From: Bacillota bacterium
GTDB taxonomy: Bacteria > Bacillota > Dethiobacteria > DTU022
Assembly: GCA_029552125.1 (NCBI GenBank)
Contig: JAKPEE010000069.1
Coordinates: forward strand, 1 to 64,000
Direction of reading: 5' to 3'
DNA: 64,000 nt
Position numbers and translations under genes: made by a program. Of this stretch, positions 56,349 through 64,000 are shown one piece after another (position 1 is the stretch's first letter; each line of letters begins with the position of its first letter). The notes under the pieces were generated by a model. It did not search any database and was not told the DNA's origin. It saw only the letters and a list, made by a program, of their open reading frames with translations.

Positions 56349-56388
56349 GGGGCTATCCTCAGATGTCTGTCAGGATAGCCCCTTTTTG
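56349..56388 (+). terminator. Bidirectional terminator
   Basis: GGGGCTATCCT pairs with AGGATAGCCCC, followed by TTTTT; preceded on the other side by AAAAAAA, so it can stop both the plus-strand hypothetical gene and minus-strand trpB2. Confidence 0.93.
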
Positions 56389-57753
56389 TTAGCCGATTTT
56401 CGGCAGCCGGGCTATGGACTGCTCGATTAAATCCTGCGGGTAGTTGCAATCTTCCATTTTTCCCGAAAGGTAGGATTCATAAGCAGAGAGGTCAAAGTGG
56501 CCGTGACCGCTGAGGCAGAATAAAATTGACTTGGCTTCACCCGTTTCTTTGCATTCAAGGGCCATATCGATGGCGGCGCGAATGGCATGGGCCGATTCGG
56601 GGGCCGGCAGTATGCCCTCGGTACGGGAGAAGGTTATGGCCGCTTCAAATACGGAAGTCTGGCCGTAAGACCTGGCTTCGATTAAACCGTCATGGTAAAC
56701 CCGGCTGACCAGGGGAGATTCGCCGTGGTAGCGCAAACCTCCGGCATGGATACCCGGCGGCACAAAATCATGGCCCAGGGTATACATCTCCATCAGGGGC
56801 GTAAACCTGGCCACATCGCCAAAATCATAGGTGAAAGTACCCCTGGTTAGAGTGGGGCAGGCGCTGGGCTCCACGGCGATTAAGCGGGTCGCTTTATCTT
56901 GTTGTATCTTTTCACGGAGGAAAGGGAAGGCAATCCCGCCAAAATTGCTGCCGCCGCCGCAGCATCCGATGACCACGTCCGGGTAGTCATCAATCATGGC
57001 AAACTGCTTCAGGCATTCCTCGCCGATAATGCTTTGATGCAGCAGGACATGATTGAGCACACTGCCCAGGGCATAATTGGTGTCGCTGCGCCCGGCGGCA
57101 TCTTCCACCGCTTCGCTGATGGCGATGCCGAGGCTTCCCGGCGAGGCGGGGTTTTCTTGCAATACTTTGCGCCCGGTTTCAGTCAACTCGCTGGGGCTGG
57201 CTGTGACCTGTGCGCCCCAGGCTTCCATCAGGGAGCGGCGGTAAGGCTTCTGCTGGTAGCTGACCTTAACCATGTAAACAGAGCATTCCAGGCCGAAGTA
57301 GCTGCAGGCCAGGGCCAGGGCGCTGCCCCACTGCCCGGCGCCGGTCTCAGTGGAGAGCCGCTTGATGCCGGCCTGCTTGTTGTAGTACGCCTGCGGCACG
57401 GCCGTATTGGGCTTGTGGCTGCCGGCTGCACTCACACTTTCATTTTTATAATAGATCTTCGCCGGGGTTCCCAGGGCCTGTTCCAGGCGGTACGCGCGGA
57501 TTAACGGGGTGGGCCGCCAGAGAGCGTATATCTCCAGGACTGCGGGGGGGATATCAATCCACCGCTGCCGTGACATCTCCTGCTCGATCAGGGCCGGAGG
57601 AAAGATGGCACTGAGATCTTCCGGGCCGGCAGGCTGCCGCGTGGTCGGGTTTAACGGCGGGCTTAAAGGTGCAGGCAAGTCGGCCTGGATGTTGTACCAT
57701 TGCTGCGGCAACTCCTTTTCCGGCAAAAGTATTTTGTACTGTTTGGCGCTCAT
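56389..57753 (-). CDS. trpB2: Tryptophan synthase beta subunit-like protein (TrpB2)
   Basis: A 454-residue PLP enzyme. It has [20 protein letters not shown], the PLP lysine in [30 protein letters not shown] and the [11 protein letters not shown] phosphate loop. It joins indole and serine to give tryptophan. The long N-terminal section and insertion patterns fit the TrpB2 branch, which often lacks an adjacent trpA. No other trp gene is nearby. AAGGAGG precedes the ATG. Expression is likely controlled by the T-box leader upstream, so it should respond to uncharged tRNA-Trp. Confidence 0.92.
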   Translation of the reverse strand: MSAKQYKILLPEKELPQQWYNIQADLPAPLSPPLNPTTRQPAGPEDLSAIFPPALIEQEMSRQRWIDIPPAVLEIYALWRPTPLIRAYRLEQALGTPAKIYYKNESVSAAGSHKPNTAVPQAYYNKQAGIKRLSTETGAGQWGSALALACSYFGLECSVYMVKVSYQQKPYRRSLMEAWGAQVTASPSELTETGRKVLQENPASPGSLGIAISEAVEDAAGRSDTNYALGSVLNHVLLHQSIIGEECLKQFAMIDDYPDVVIGCCGGGSNFGGIAFPFLREKIQQDKATRLIAVEPSACPTLTRGTFTYDFGDVARFTPLMEMYTLGHDFVPPGIHAGGLRYHGESPLVSRVYHDGLIEARSYGQTSVFEAAITFSRTEGILPAPESAHAIRAAIDMALECKETGEAKSILFCLSGHGHFDLSAYESYLSGKMEDCNYPQDLIEQSIARLPKIG

Positions 57754-57780
57754 TGTGACAACCTCCTTGTTTTATAAAAT

Positions 57781-58085
57781 AAAAAAACTCTCATCCTGGG
57801 ACGAGAGTTTGCTCGCGGTACCACCCTGGTTGCCTGCATGAAAAGCAGGCCGCTCTGTTCAGGTGCGGGAAGAATTGCTCTTCCGAGACCTGCTTTCTTT
57901 TAACGGTGAAAGTTCCGGCCGGGCCTACTTTTCTGAAGGAATTTCAGCCGGCAACTCAAGGATCCATTCGCCTGGCGCGGCGGTACCGGAATCGCAGCTT
58001 TGGAATTGTCTTCCTCCATCCGGCTCTCTGAACCGCCCCTATCCGGGTTACTAGTTCCTATCATCGTCTCATATATTTATTTTCT
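57781..58085 (-). promoter_or_regulatory. Tryptophan T-box leader upstream of trpB2
   Basis: On the minus strand the T-box sequence AGGGTGGTACCGCG (57814-57827) is followed by an intrinsic terminator (AACTCTCGTCC / GGATGAGAGTT, then seven Ts) ending near 57781. In the upstream stem I region GAATGGATC places the specifier codon TGG at 57966-57964 (tryptophan). Uncharged tRNA-Trp would pair with it and prevent termination. Confidence 0.95.
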
Positions 58086-58088
58086 GTC

Positions 58089-58117
58089 ATGCTAACACAG
58101 TTGCCGGCCCTTGTCAA
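58089..58117 (-). promoter_or_regulatory. SigA-type promoter for the T-box-trpB2 transcript
   Basis: TTGACA (58117-58112), a 17-base spacer and TAGCAT (58094-58089). Confidence 0.7.
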
Positions 58118-58238
58118 CAGAAATATTTGGCCGGTTTGTCCGGCGCGGGCGACCTTTAGCCCGCGCCCCCATTTAAGCGGAAGTTCCTCTCCCGGGGCTG
58201 GATTAAAAGTCAGCGGGGACGGCCCCGTTAAGCCAAAT

Positions 58239-58760
58239 CTACCGGTCGAAATAGATGCTTTTGCCGGTGGCCGAGAGGGGCACCCCGATGGCTATTTCAC
58301 CCTCAATTAAGTTCATTTTTCTGGCCACCACACCGATACGATACATGACCCGGTTGTCCGCATTGAGCAGCGAAGCAGTTTTGACCGCCGAACCGAGGGC
58401 AATGCCCAGGTCCAGCACTCTCCAGGCGCAGGTAGGGCCTAAAAATTCTTCACCTTCTTTGCGGGCGGCTTCGGCGGCGGCACAACTGGGAAAGCCGCAG
58501 GCGCCGCAATTTGTGCCGAGGTTTCGTGCATTAAGAAGGGACAATAAAAGGACAGCTTCGGAGCGGCGCACATTTTCACCGTCACGGTCATAATTGGGCC
58601 GGCCACTTTCCAGGCCATATCTGACCATTTCATTGGCCAGTTGTTCGATCTCCTGGCCGGTAATGATTTTTATTTGCAAAAAATCCTGGCCTACCGCCTT
58701 GGGAGCGGTACGGGCCGACAGCGCCATCAGGCCGGCCACTGTTTCCATAATTTTTTCCAT
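58239..58760 (-). CDS. DUF2148 ferredoxin-domain protein
   Basis: A 173-residue protein of the DUF2148 family. A Fe-S motif GTNCGACGFPSCAAAE and a later GPTC supply four cysteines for an iron-sulfur cluster, in a Rnf/CooC-like ferredoxin pattern. ATG 58760 is chosen because CCAAGGAGGTTT lies upstream; the frame continues to 58808. Its job is unknown, most likely electron transfer. It is followed 22 bases upstream on the same strand by two Gate-domain genes, so they may form an operon. Confidence 0.85.
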   Translation of the reverse strand: MEKIMETVAGLMALSARTAPKAVGQDFLQIKIITGQEIEQLANEMVRYGLESGRPNYDRDGENVRRSEAVLLLSLLNARNLGTNCGACGFPSCAAAEAARKEGEEFLGPTCAWRVLDLGIALGSAVKTASLLNADNRVMYRIGVVARKMNLIEGEIAIGVPLSATGKSIYFDR

Positions 58761-58782
58761 AGTGCTAAAACCTCCTTGGCGG

Positions 58783-59259
58783 TTATGACTTGCCGGCGGT
58801 AGCAGCACTGCTATCCACCGGCTTTTTAGAATCCAGCCAGTATGCCATCGCCCGGGTTACTACGACAGCGAGGGCAAGGCGGCTAATTAATAGCATCGGA
58901 AAATTTGCGCCCAGCGCAGCAAAAAGAAGATTGTCTTCAATAATACTGTGATTCAAGGCCAGGAACGTGCCCAGAAGAACCATATCACGCTTAGAGATGA
59001 GTTGCTGTCGCGAAAATTCAATTAGTACTGCGGCACCATACACTACTCCGAAAAAAAGCCCGATGACCAGGGGAAAAGCCGCGGCGGGAGATAGGGTCAG
59101 CCACCGGGTCAGCCAGTTAAAGTAGCGGGATAGCTTCTCAATCAGGCGGTAGTGCCGGGCGTATTCGAACAGGATCATAGTGGGGATTAGAAAGGCCATC
59201 AACAGCAGGACCGTGGAACAACTTTTAGTTAAACCTTCTATTAGAATTGAAAGGACCAT
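58783..59259 (-). CDS. Nucleoside-recognition (Gate) domain membrane protein
   Basis: A 158-residue protein with about four hydrophobic segments, of the nucleoside-recognition/Gate family (AAFPLVIGLFFGVVYGAAVL, VLLGTFLALNHSIIEDN). Such proteins occur in pairs and are linked to transport or sporulation (SpmA/SpmB). It is 3 bases from the start of its partner gene upstream, which it probably accompanies. It ends 22 bases before the DUF2148 gene. Confidence 0.82.
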   Translation of the reverse strand: MVLSILIEGLTKSCSTVLLLMAFLIPTMILFEYARHYRLIEKLSRYFNWLTRWLTLSPAAAFPLVIGLFFGVVYGAAVLIEFSRQQLISKRDMVLLGTFLALNHSIIEDNLLFAALGANFPMLLISRLALAVVVTRAMAYWLDSKKPVDSSAATAGKS

Positions 59260-59262
59260 CGG

Positions 59263-59700
59263 CTATCCTCCCAGCCAACCGTAAATCATGTTAATGACAA
59301 AGCCGAAAAGCAACGCCGCCGCAATACGTATAAGCGTGGATTTTAGCGGAGAGAGGCCGGTATATTTAAGCACCGGGCCTTCCATGGTCAGAGAGTGGCT
59401 GGTCAGGATTATTGCCGACAAAACCGTAACTTCACGGGCTGATAGGGGTAGAACGGCAATAACGCCAAAAGAAGCGTAATTATTAACAAAAAAACCGAGC
59501 AGTAAAGCCAGGGCTGTTTCCCCGGGCAGCCCCAAAAAGCGGACCACGGGGCTAAACCAACGCGCCAGGGGAATCATCAGGCCTAGCTGCTCCAGCGCCA
59601 CCACTGCCAGGGTTACCGGTATAACAATTTTTGCCAGAAGAAGGGTTGTTTTCAGGGCTTTAAGGACGCCGTCCCGCGCCAGTTGCAGGTGAAGGTTCAT
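59263..59700 (-). CDS. Nucleoside-recognition (Gate) domain membrane protein
   Basis: A 145-residue membrane protein similar in layout to the previous gene (LLLAKIVIPVTLAVVALEQL, LLLGFFVNNYASFGVIAVLP, LTSHSLTMEGPVLK). Both carry the Gate-type glycine/asparagine-rich membrane motif. The family pairs suggest a heterodimeric transporter or a spore-maturation-type complex; substrate not determined. Weak AGGAGAA before the ATG. First gene of the minus-strand set. Confidence 0.8.
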   Translation of the reverse strand: MNLHLQLARDGVLKALKTTLLLAKIVIPVTLAVVALEQLGLMIPLARWFSPVVRFLGLPGETALALLLGFFVNNYASFGVIAVLPLSAREVTVLSAIILTSHSLTMEGPVLKYTGLSPLKSTLIRIAAALLFGFVINMIYGWLGG

Positions 59701-59858
59701 GTTCGTTCTCCTTTGTTTAACCGGCCATTATCTCTAATATTACTACGAGCGCCATTTGAGAACAAGAAATTCTCCATTATTTTTCCCGGTAAGAGCAGGA
59801 AAATCGGCTGTGCTGTCGAAATATATGAAAGTAAAACCGCTGGGCAGGGACATTCTGG

Positions 59859-59887
59859 TTACAGAAAATGTCGTTAAAAATTATATT
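59859..59887 (+). promoter_or_regulatory. SigA-type promoter for the purine operon
   Basis: TTACAG (59859-59864), 17-base spacer, TATATT (59882-59887); transcription would start near 59894, just at the riboswitch 5' end. Confidence 0.65.
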
Positions 59888-59894
59888 TTTCGCG

Positions 59895-60040
59895 AGGGAA
59901 AGTGTACCTAGGGTTCCGCCGGGTGCAGGCCCGGGACTGGTTCGAGTGGTACAGGCGCCGGCCGCGGCCGGCGCTACACCGGAGGGATAAAAGCCCAGGC
60001 GGGTAGGTTTCCTCACAACCTACCCGCCTGGGCTTTTGAA
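59895..60040 (+). promoter_or_regulatory. ykkC-class riboswitch (PRPP type, subtype 2b) with terminator
   Basis: Conserved ykkC-aptamer segments occur in order: CTAGGGTTCCG (59908 on), GGACTGGTTCGAGTGGT, a GC-rich P2 hairpin (GCGCCGGCC...), and ACACCGGAGGGATAAAAGCCC ending near 59997 (read in parts). The aptamer's last conserved bases form the left arm of a 19-bp perfect terminator (59989-60007 / 60019-60037). Location before purE points to the PRPP-binding subtype, which turns purine synthesis on. A strong AAGGAGGTGA at about 60044 after it has no gene start. Confidence 0.88.
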
Positions 60041-60102
60041 TTAAGGAGGTGAAGGCGTAAACGACTAAAGATCAGTGAGATAAGGCACCCTGAAGGTAGA
60101 AC

Positions 60103-60149
60103 AATTTAACAGAAGGTATTTTTAAGAAAGCATTTGCTTCTGTTTAATT
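60103..60149 (+). repeat. Hairpin with arms like the 53.36 kb palindrome
   Basis: AATTTAACAGAAG pairs with CTTCTGTTTAATT (one mismatch), 21-base loop, followed by AAAAAAA. The arm sequence CTTCTGTTTAA is shared with 53356-53397. Confidence 0.55.
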
Positions 60150-60174
60150 AAAAAAAGCTAAAGGAGTGAACCCT

Positions 60175-60690
60175 GTGCCTCAGGTAGCTATCGTCATGGG
60201 CAGCGATTCGGATCTGCCCATTATGGCTGAAAGCGCCATGGCGCTGGATCTATTTGATCTTGAATACGAGATGATCGTGGCCAGCGCCCACCGCCACCCG
60301 GACAAAGTTGCCCGCTACGCCAGGGGGGCGGCGGAAGCGGGAATAAAAGTAATTATTGCCGGCGCCGGAGGGGCGGCGCACCTGCCGGGGGTCATCGCCG
60401 CCATGACCACGCTGCCGGTAATCGGCGTCCCGGTGGCCATACCGCCGCTGAATGGAGTTGATTCGCTCTACTCCATAGTCCAGATGCCGCGGGGCATCCC
60501 GGTAGCCACCGTAGCCATAAACAATGCCTTTAATGCCGGGTTGCTGGCCGCGCAAATCCTGGCCCTGGGCAATGAAGATTTGCAGGAGAAGTTAAACAGC
60601 TATCGCCAGGAGCTGGCGGCCAAAGTGGAAGCACAAGACTGCCGCCTGCGGAAAATGGGCTGGGAGTACTGCCTGAAAGAGAAGGAGTGA
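60175..60690 (+). CDS. purE: N5-carboxyaminoimidazole ribonucleotide mutase
   Basis: Sixth-step enzyme of de novo purine synthesis (N5-CAIR to CAIR). The 171-residue class I PurE starts [20 protein letters not shown] and has the phosphate-binding [14 protein letters not shown] and [23 protein letters not shown] 60175 is chosen for spacing from AAAGGAG; GTG 60166 would add MNP. The class I type needs PurK, which is not seen in the window. It is the first gene of the operon and overlaps the next ribosome site. Confidence 0.97.
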   Translation: MPQVAIVMGSDSDLPIMAESAMALDLFDLEYEMIVASAHRHPDKVARYARGAAEAGIKVIIAGAGGAAHLPGVIAAMTTLPVIGVPVAIPPLNGVDSLYSIVQMPRGIPVATVAINNAFNAGLLAAQILALGNEDLQEKLNSYRQELAAKVEAQDCRLRKMGWEYCLKEKE

Positions 60691-60695
60691 GTGCT

Positions 60696-62009
60696 ATGAT
60701 TGACCGTTATGCCCGCCCGGAAATGAAGCGGCTCTGGAGCCTGGAAAACCGCTTCGCCAAGTTTTTGCAGATCGAAATCCTGGCGGCCCGGGCCTGGGCC
60801 GAGCTGGGCGTAATTCCCAGGGAAGCGGCCCGCTTAATCGAACAAAACTCGCGCTTCTCCGTAGAACGCATCCTGGAGCTGGAGCAGGAAACCCGCCATG
60901 ATGTGGTGGCCTTTACCCGCTGCGTGGCCGAATCGCTGGGCGACGAGAGCCGCTATTTTCATTATGGGCTGACCTCCTATGACGTAGTGGATACGGCCCT
61001 GTCGGCAATGCTGGTGGAAGCGGCAGCACTCATTAAAGAGGGGCTGCACCGGCTGGAGGAGGCCCTGAAAGAGCAGGCTCTGCGGCATAAACAAACCGTG
61101 ATGGCCGGGCGCACCCACGGTGTTCATGCCGAGCCGACCAGCCTCGGGCTGAAGTTTGCCCTCTGGCTGGCCGAAACCAGGCGCAACCGGGAACGCCTGG
61201 AGCGGGCCACAGAAAATATTCGCGTCGGCAAGCTATCCGGTGCGGTGGGCCACTATGCCCATATTGATCCCTTTGTCGAGGAATATGTTTGCCGCGAACT
61301 GGGATTGGCCGTGGCACCGGTATCGACCCAGGTGCTGCAGCGCGACCGCCATGCCGAATTTGTGACCGTTCTGGCCCTGGTGGGCGCTTCCCTGGAAAAG
61401 ATTGCTCTGGAGGTGCGCAACCTGCAGCGCACTGAAACCCGCGAACTGGAGGAGCCGTTTTACCGCGGGCAAAAAGGTTCCTCGGCCATGCCGCATAAAC
61501 GCAATCCTGTCACCTGTGAACAGATTTGCGGCCTGGCCCGGGTGTTGCGGGGCTATGCCTCCGCAGCCCTGGAAAACGTAGCCCTGTGGCATGAGCGGGA
61601 TATTTCACACTCATCGGTAGAACGGATCATTTTGCCGGACAGCACTACTCTCGTAGACTACCTGCTCCACCAGGTGGCCCGCGTTATACGCGAACTGCAT
61701 ATTTATCCGGAACAGATGACCCGCAATCTTGGCCTTACCGGAGGGTTGATTTACTCGCAAAGGGTGCTTCTGGCGCTGGTAGATAAAGGCCTGAGCCGGG
61801 AAAAGTCATACGACCTGGTGCAGCGCTGCGCCATGGAGTCATGGACCAAAGGGCTTTCTTTTAAAGATCTTCTGTGGCAAGAACCGGCAGTGCGGGAGCA
61901 ATTTAGTGAAAGGGAGCTTGACGGATTATTTGATCCCGCCTATTACCTGCGGCGAGTGGATCTGATCTACCGCCGCCTGGGTCTGGGTGAGGAAGCGCAG
62001 GCCGAATGA
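60696..62009 (+). CDS. purB: Adenylosuccinate lyase
   Basis: Acts twice in purine synthesis (SAICAR and adenylosuccinate to fumarate plus product). About 437 residues of the fumarase/ASL superfamily: MIDRYARPEMKRLW start, HYGLTSYDVVDTALS, GRTHGVHAEPTSLG, and the signature GQKGSSAMPHKRNP with catalytic serine loop. ATG 60696 is chosen with AAGGAG eight bases upstream. Second gene of the operon. Confidence 0.97.
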   Translation: MIDRYARPEMKRLWSLENRFAKFLQIEILAARAWAELGVIPREAARLIEQNSRFSVERILELEQETRHDVVAFTRCVAESLGDESRYFHYGLTSYDVVDTALSAMLVEAAALIKEGLHRLEEALKEQALRHKQTVMAGRTHGVHAEPTSLGLKFALWLAETRRNRERLERATENIRVGKLSGAVGHYAHIDPFVEEYVCRELGLAVAPVSTQVLQRDRHAEFVTVLALVGASLEKIALEVRNLQRTETRELEEPFYRGQKGSSAMPHKRNPVTCEQICGLARVLRGYASAALENVALWHERDISHSSVERIILPDSTTLVDYLLHQVARVIRELHIYPEQMTRNLGLTGGLIYSQRVLLALVDKGLSREKSYDLVQRCAMESWTKGLSFKDLLWQEPAVREQFSERELDGLFDPAYYLRRVDLIYRRLGLGEEAQAE

Positions 62010-62140
62010 ATCATCGTTAATGGGATATCCAGCCGGCGGCAGTTGGCACACGAAAGCAGCGGCAAGGGGCAAGGCAGGATTAAAGCTGTAGCCAAGCTGT
62101 ATTGTTTTGCAATCCAGGATTAAAGTAGGAGGGTTAAACG

Positions 62141-62875
62141 GTGAATCGGGGGGAAATTTTATACGAAGGCAAGGCCAAGAAAGTTTTCCGCACCAGCGAT
62201 CCGGATTTATACCTGATCGAATATAAAGACGATGCCACTGCTTTTGATGGGCTGAAAAAAGACAGGCTGGAAGGCAAGGGTGTTCTGAACAACGCTCTTT
62301 CCGCCATCTTTTTTACTTTACTGGAAGAAAAAGGAGTAGAAACGCATTTTGTCCGCAAGCTCAGTGAGCGGGAAATGCTGGTCAAAGCCCTGGAGATTAT
62401 TCCGGTGGAAGTAATCGTGCGTAATATTGCTGCCGGAAGTCTTTCCAAGCGCCTCGGCATTCCCGAAGGGACCGTTTTGGGCCGGACCGTGCTTGAATTT
62501 TACCTGAAAGACGATGCCCTGCACGATCCGATGATTAACCATAATCATATTTACGCCCTGGGGCTGGCTTCAGCGGAAGAGGTGGCGCAGCTTGAGGCGG
62601 CGGCCCTGGAGGTAAACGCTGTCTTAGCGCCGTATCTGAAGGAGCGGGGGCTAATCCTGGTGGACTTTAAGCTGGAATTTGGCCGGCACAAGGGGAAAAT
62701 CCTTCTGGGTGACGAGATTTCTCCAGACACCTGCCGCTTCTGGGATTCCTCCAGCGGCGAAAAACTGGACAAAGACCGCTTCCGCAGGGATCTGGGCGGG
62801 GTCGTGGAGGCCTACCGCGAAGTGTGGCGGCGGGTAAAGGGGGGCGAAAACGGTGCTCTGGAAAGCCAGGATTGA
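62141..62875 (+). CDS. purC: SAICAR synthetase
   Basis: Joins CAIR and aspartate with ATP to SAICAR. The 244-residue protein has [50 protein letters not shown] and VDFKLEFGR, then [17 protein letters not shown] start 62141 with TAGGAGGG upstream. A 131-base gap precedes it, with no gene or terminator seen. Confidence 0.97.
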   Translation: MNRGEILYEGKAKKVFRTSDPDLYLIEYKDDATAFDGLKKDRLEGKGVLNNALSAIFFTLLEEKGVETHFVRKLSEREMLVKALEIIPVEVIVRNIAAGSLSKRLGIPEGTVLGRTVLEFYLKDDALHDPMINHNHIYALGLASAEEVAQLEAAALEVNAVLAPYLKERGLILVDFKLEFGRHKGKILLGDEISPDTCRFWDSSSGEKLDKDRFRRDLGGVVEAYREVWRRVKGGENGALESQD

Positions 62876-63110
62876 GATCACCTTGAAAAAAGAAGTGCTG
62901 GATCCCCAGGGCGCCGCCGTCGAGAATGCCTTGAAGGCCCTGCACTATAACAATGTTAAGCAGGTACGCATCGGAAAATATATGGAGCTCTACCTGGAGG
63001 CGGAGGAAAGGGAAGCGGGGGCGAAGCAGGTGGAGGAGATGTGCCGCCGCCTTCTGGCCAACCCGGTCATTGAAGATTTTAGCTACACGCTGACGGAGGC
63101 GGAGCGATGA
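62853..63110 (+). CDS. purS: FGAR amidotransferase small subunit PurS
   Basis: Small (85-residue) subunit that links PurQ and PurL in Gram-positive FGAM synthase. It starts [20 protein letters not shown] and has [12 protein letters not shown]. The GTG start at 62853 overlaps purC by 23 bases, with GGGGG upstream; its stop overlaps purQ. Confidence 0.95.
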   Translation: MLWKARIEITLKKEVLDPQGAAVENALKALHYNNVKQVRIGKYMELYLEAEEREAGAKQVEEMCRRLLANPVIEDFSYTLTEAER

Positions 63111-63820
63111 AATTCGGGATTATTGTTTTCCCCGGGTCCAATTGCGACCTTGACGCCTATCATCTGGTTAAAGATGTGCTTAAAAAAGAAGCCTCCTATA
63201 TCTGGTGGGAAGAAACCGACCTTTCCGGTTATGATGCTCTCATTCTTCCCGGGGGCTTCTCCTACGGGGACTACCTGCGCGCCGGGGCCATCGCCCGCTT
63301 TACCCCGGTGATGGGAGCGGTGATCCAATTTGCGCGGCAGGGCGGGCTGGTCCTGGGCATTTGCAACGGTTTCCAGGTGCTGACGGAGGCGGGGCTGCTG
63401 CCGGGAGCCCTCTACCGTAATGCACACCTGCAATTCCGGTGCGGCTGGACTTATGTACGGGTGGAGAACCACACCCTGCCGTTTACCGGCGCCGCCCGTC
63501 CGGACCAGGTGCTGAAAATACCGGTTGCGCACGGCGACGGGAACTACTATGTGGGCCCGGAGGTGCTGCGCCGCTTGAAAAAGAACCGGCAAATTGTATT
63601 GCGTTACGTGGATGCAGCGGGCCGTGAAAGTGCCGCGGCCAACCCCAACGGTTCCCTGGATCATATTGCCGCAGTATGCAATGAATCCGGCAATGTGCTG
63701 GGCATGATGCCCCACCCGGAGCGGGCCGGGGAAGCGCTCCTCGGTTCGGAAGACGGCCTGGTGATCTTCCGTTCCTTGCTCCAATATTTCGATCAGCGGG
63801 GAGGCGGCAGCGGTGACTGA
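63107..63820 (+). CDS. purQ: FGAR amidotransferase glutaminase subunit PurQ
   Basis: A 237-residue class I glutamine amidotransferase providing ammonia to PurL. It has [36 protein letters not shown], the nucleophile cysteine in [18 protein letters not shown] and the late HPERA. ATG overlaps the purS stop (ATGA at 63107-63110). Confidence 0.97.
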   Translation: MKFGIIVFPGSNCDLDAYHLVKDVLKKEASYIWWEETDLSGYDALILPGGFSYGDYLRAGAIARFTPVMGAVIQFARQGGLVLGICNGFQVLTEAGLLPGALYRNAHLQFRCGWTYVRVENHTLPFTGAARPDQVLKIPVAHGDGNYYVGPEVLRRLKKNRQIVLRYVDAAGRESAAANPNGSLDHIAAVCNESGNVLGMMPHPERAGEALLGSEDGLVIFRSLLQYFDQRGGGSGD

Positions 63821-64000
63821 AACAGGCAGGCATCTCTGGCGCCGGCTGGGCTTGAACGATGGGGAATATGAGCGCATCTGCGCCGACCTGGGCCGGGAGC
63901 CCAACCGGGTCGAATTGAATATGTACAGCGTGATGTGGTCAGAGCACTGTAGCTACAAGCATTCAAAGTCAACTTTGCGCCTCTTTCCAACCAGCGGCCC
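63813..64000 (+). CDS. purL: FGAR amidotransferase large subunit PurL, 5' part
   Basis: The first 62 codons run off the window. From GTG 63813 the frame reads [20 protein letters not shown] and then [18 protein letters not shown], the typical PurL start ([10 protein letters not shown]). It overlaps the purQ stop by eight bases. ATP-dependent amidation of FGAR using PurQ ammonia. Confidence 0.97.
   Translation, partial: MTETGRHLWRRLGLNDGEYERICADLGREPNRVELNMYSVMWSEHCSYKHSKSTLRLFPTSG

Noticed and set aside
59777-60016. Minus-strand frame across the ykkC riboswitch
   Set aside because: Covers a structured RNA element with conserved aptamer sequence; protein reading is GC-artefact.

Overview
The window looks like a chromosome segment from a low-to-mid-GC Gram-positive anaerobe of the Clostridia (Peptococcaceae/Desulfotomaculia/Moorellia-like; a guess from gene content, not a determination). 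Support: strong Shine-Dalgarno sites with many GTG and TTG starts, a tryptophan T-box leader, a CIRCE operator before groESL, a ykkC-class (PRPP-type) riboswitch before a Gram-positive-order purine operon with separate purS/purQ/purL, LytR-CpsA-Psr (LCP) proteins with PASTA repeats, and a DUF368 undecaprenyl-phosphate translocase candidate.

Layout. (1) 1-31.5 kb is an accessory surface-glycan island. It opens with the edge of an IS3-like element cutting a glycosyltransferase, then carries two ATP-grasp ligases, an epimerase, a GT39-LamG fusion, a flippase-like membrane protein, GT2 enzymes, a GNAT, an RffA/WecE-type sugar aminotransferase, a NeuD-type acyltransferase, a BKACE enzyme, WbqC and a SpsF-type cytidylyltransferase. 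Remnants of pseG-like and neuB-like genes show that a nonulosonic-acid branch has decayed. At 16.9-19.3 kb is a Wzm/Wzt-type exporter whose ATPase is a tandem double nucleotide-binding-domain protein. At 19.3-26.9 kb, in visibly AT-richer DNA, lies the most unusual part: a stand-alone asparagine-synthase-like protein, a stand-alone alginate-lyase-like protein, and a 1.56-1.57 kDa-residue-scale giant (about 1564 aa) that joins two copies of an unrecognised domain, an alginate-lyase-like module and an asparagine-synthase-like module. (2) 31.7-42.0 kb is a GC-richer dTDP-rhamnose and rhamnan-type glycan block: rfbB-rfbA-rfbC-rfbD, a two-domain GT2, a WsaF-like rhamnosyltransferase, two more GT2 enzymes and a WbaP/WsaP-type initiating phosphoglycosyltransferase. 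With the ABC exporter this resembles the S-layer glycan (slg) loci of Geobacillus. (3) 42.1-46.1 kb holds a lipoprotein and two LCP proteins, which in other Gram-positives attach glycans to the wall. (4) 46.4-59.7 kb is mostly core genome: pyrF, DUF368, a phosphodiesterase, groES-groEL, a Q-rich protein, an LppM-like lipoprotein, an acyl-CoA dehydrogenase, T-box-trpB2, a DUF2148 Fe-S protein and a pair of Gate-domain membrane proteins. (5) 59.86-64.0 kb is the de novo purine operon purE-purB-purC-purS-purQ-purL, running off the right edge.

How it works together: the rfb enzymes make dTDP-rhamnose; the phosphoglycosyltransferase primes undecaprenyl phosphate; the GT2/WsaF/GT4 enzymes extend the chain; Wzm and the double-ATPase export it; the LCP proteins could ligate it to the wall; and the DUF368 protein could recycle the lipid carrier. 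The amino-sugar, ATP-grasp, acyltransferase and asparagine-synthase-like enzymes probably decorate the glycan. All assignments are from reading translated sequence; no database search was run.
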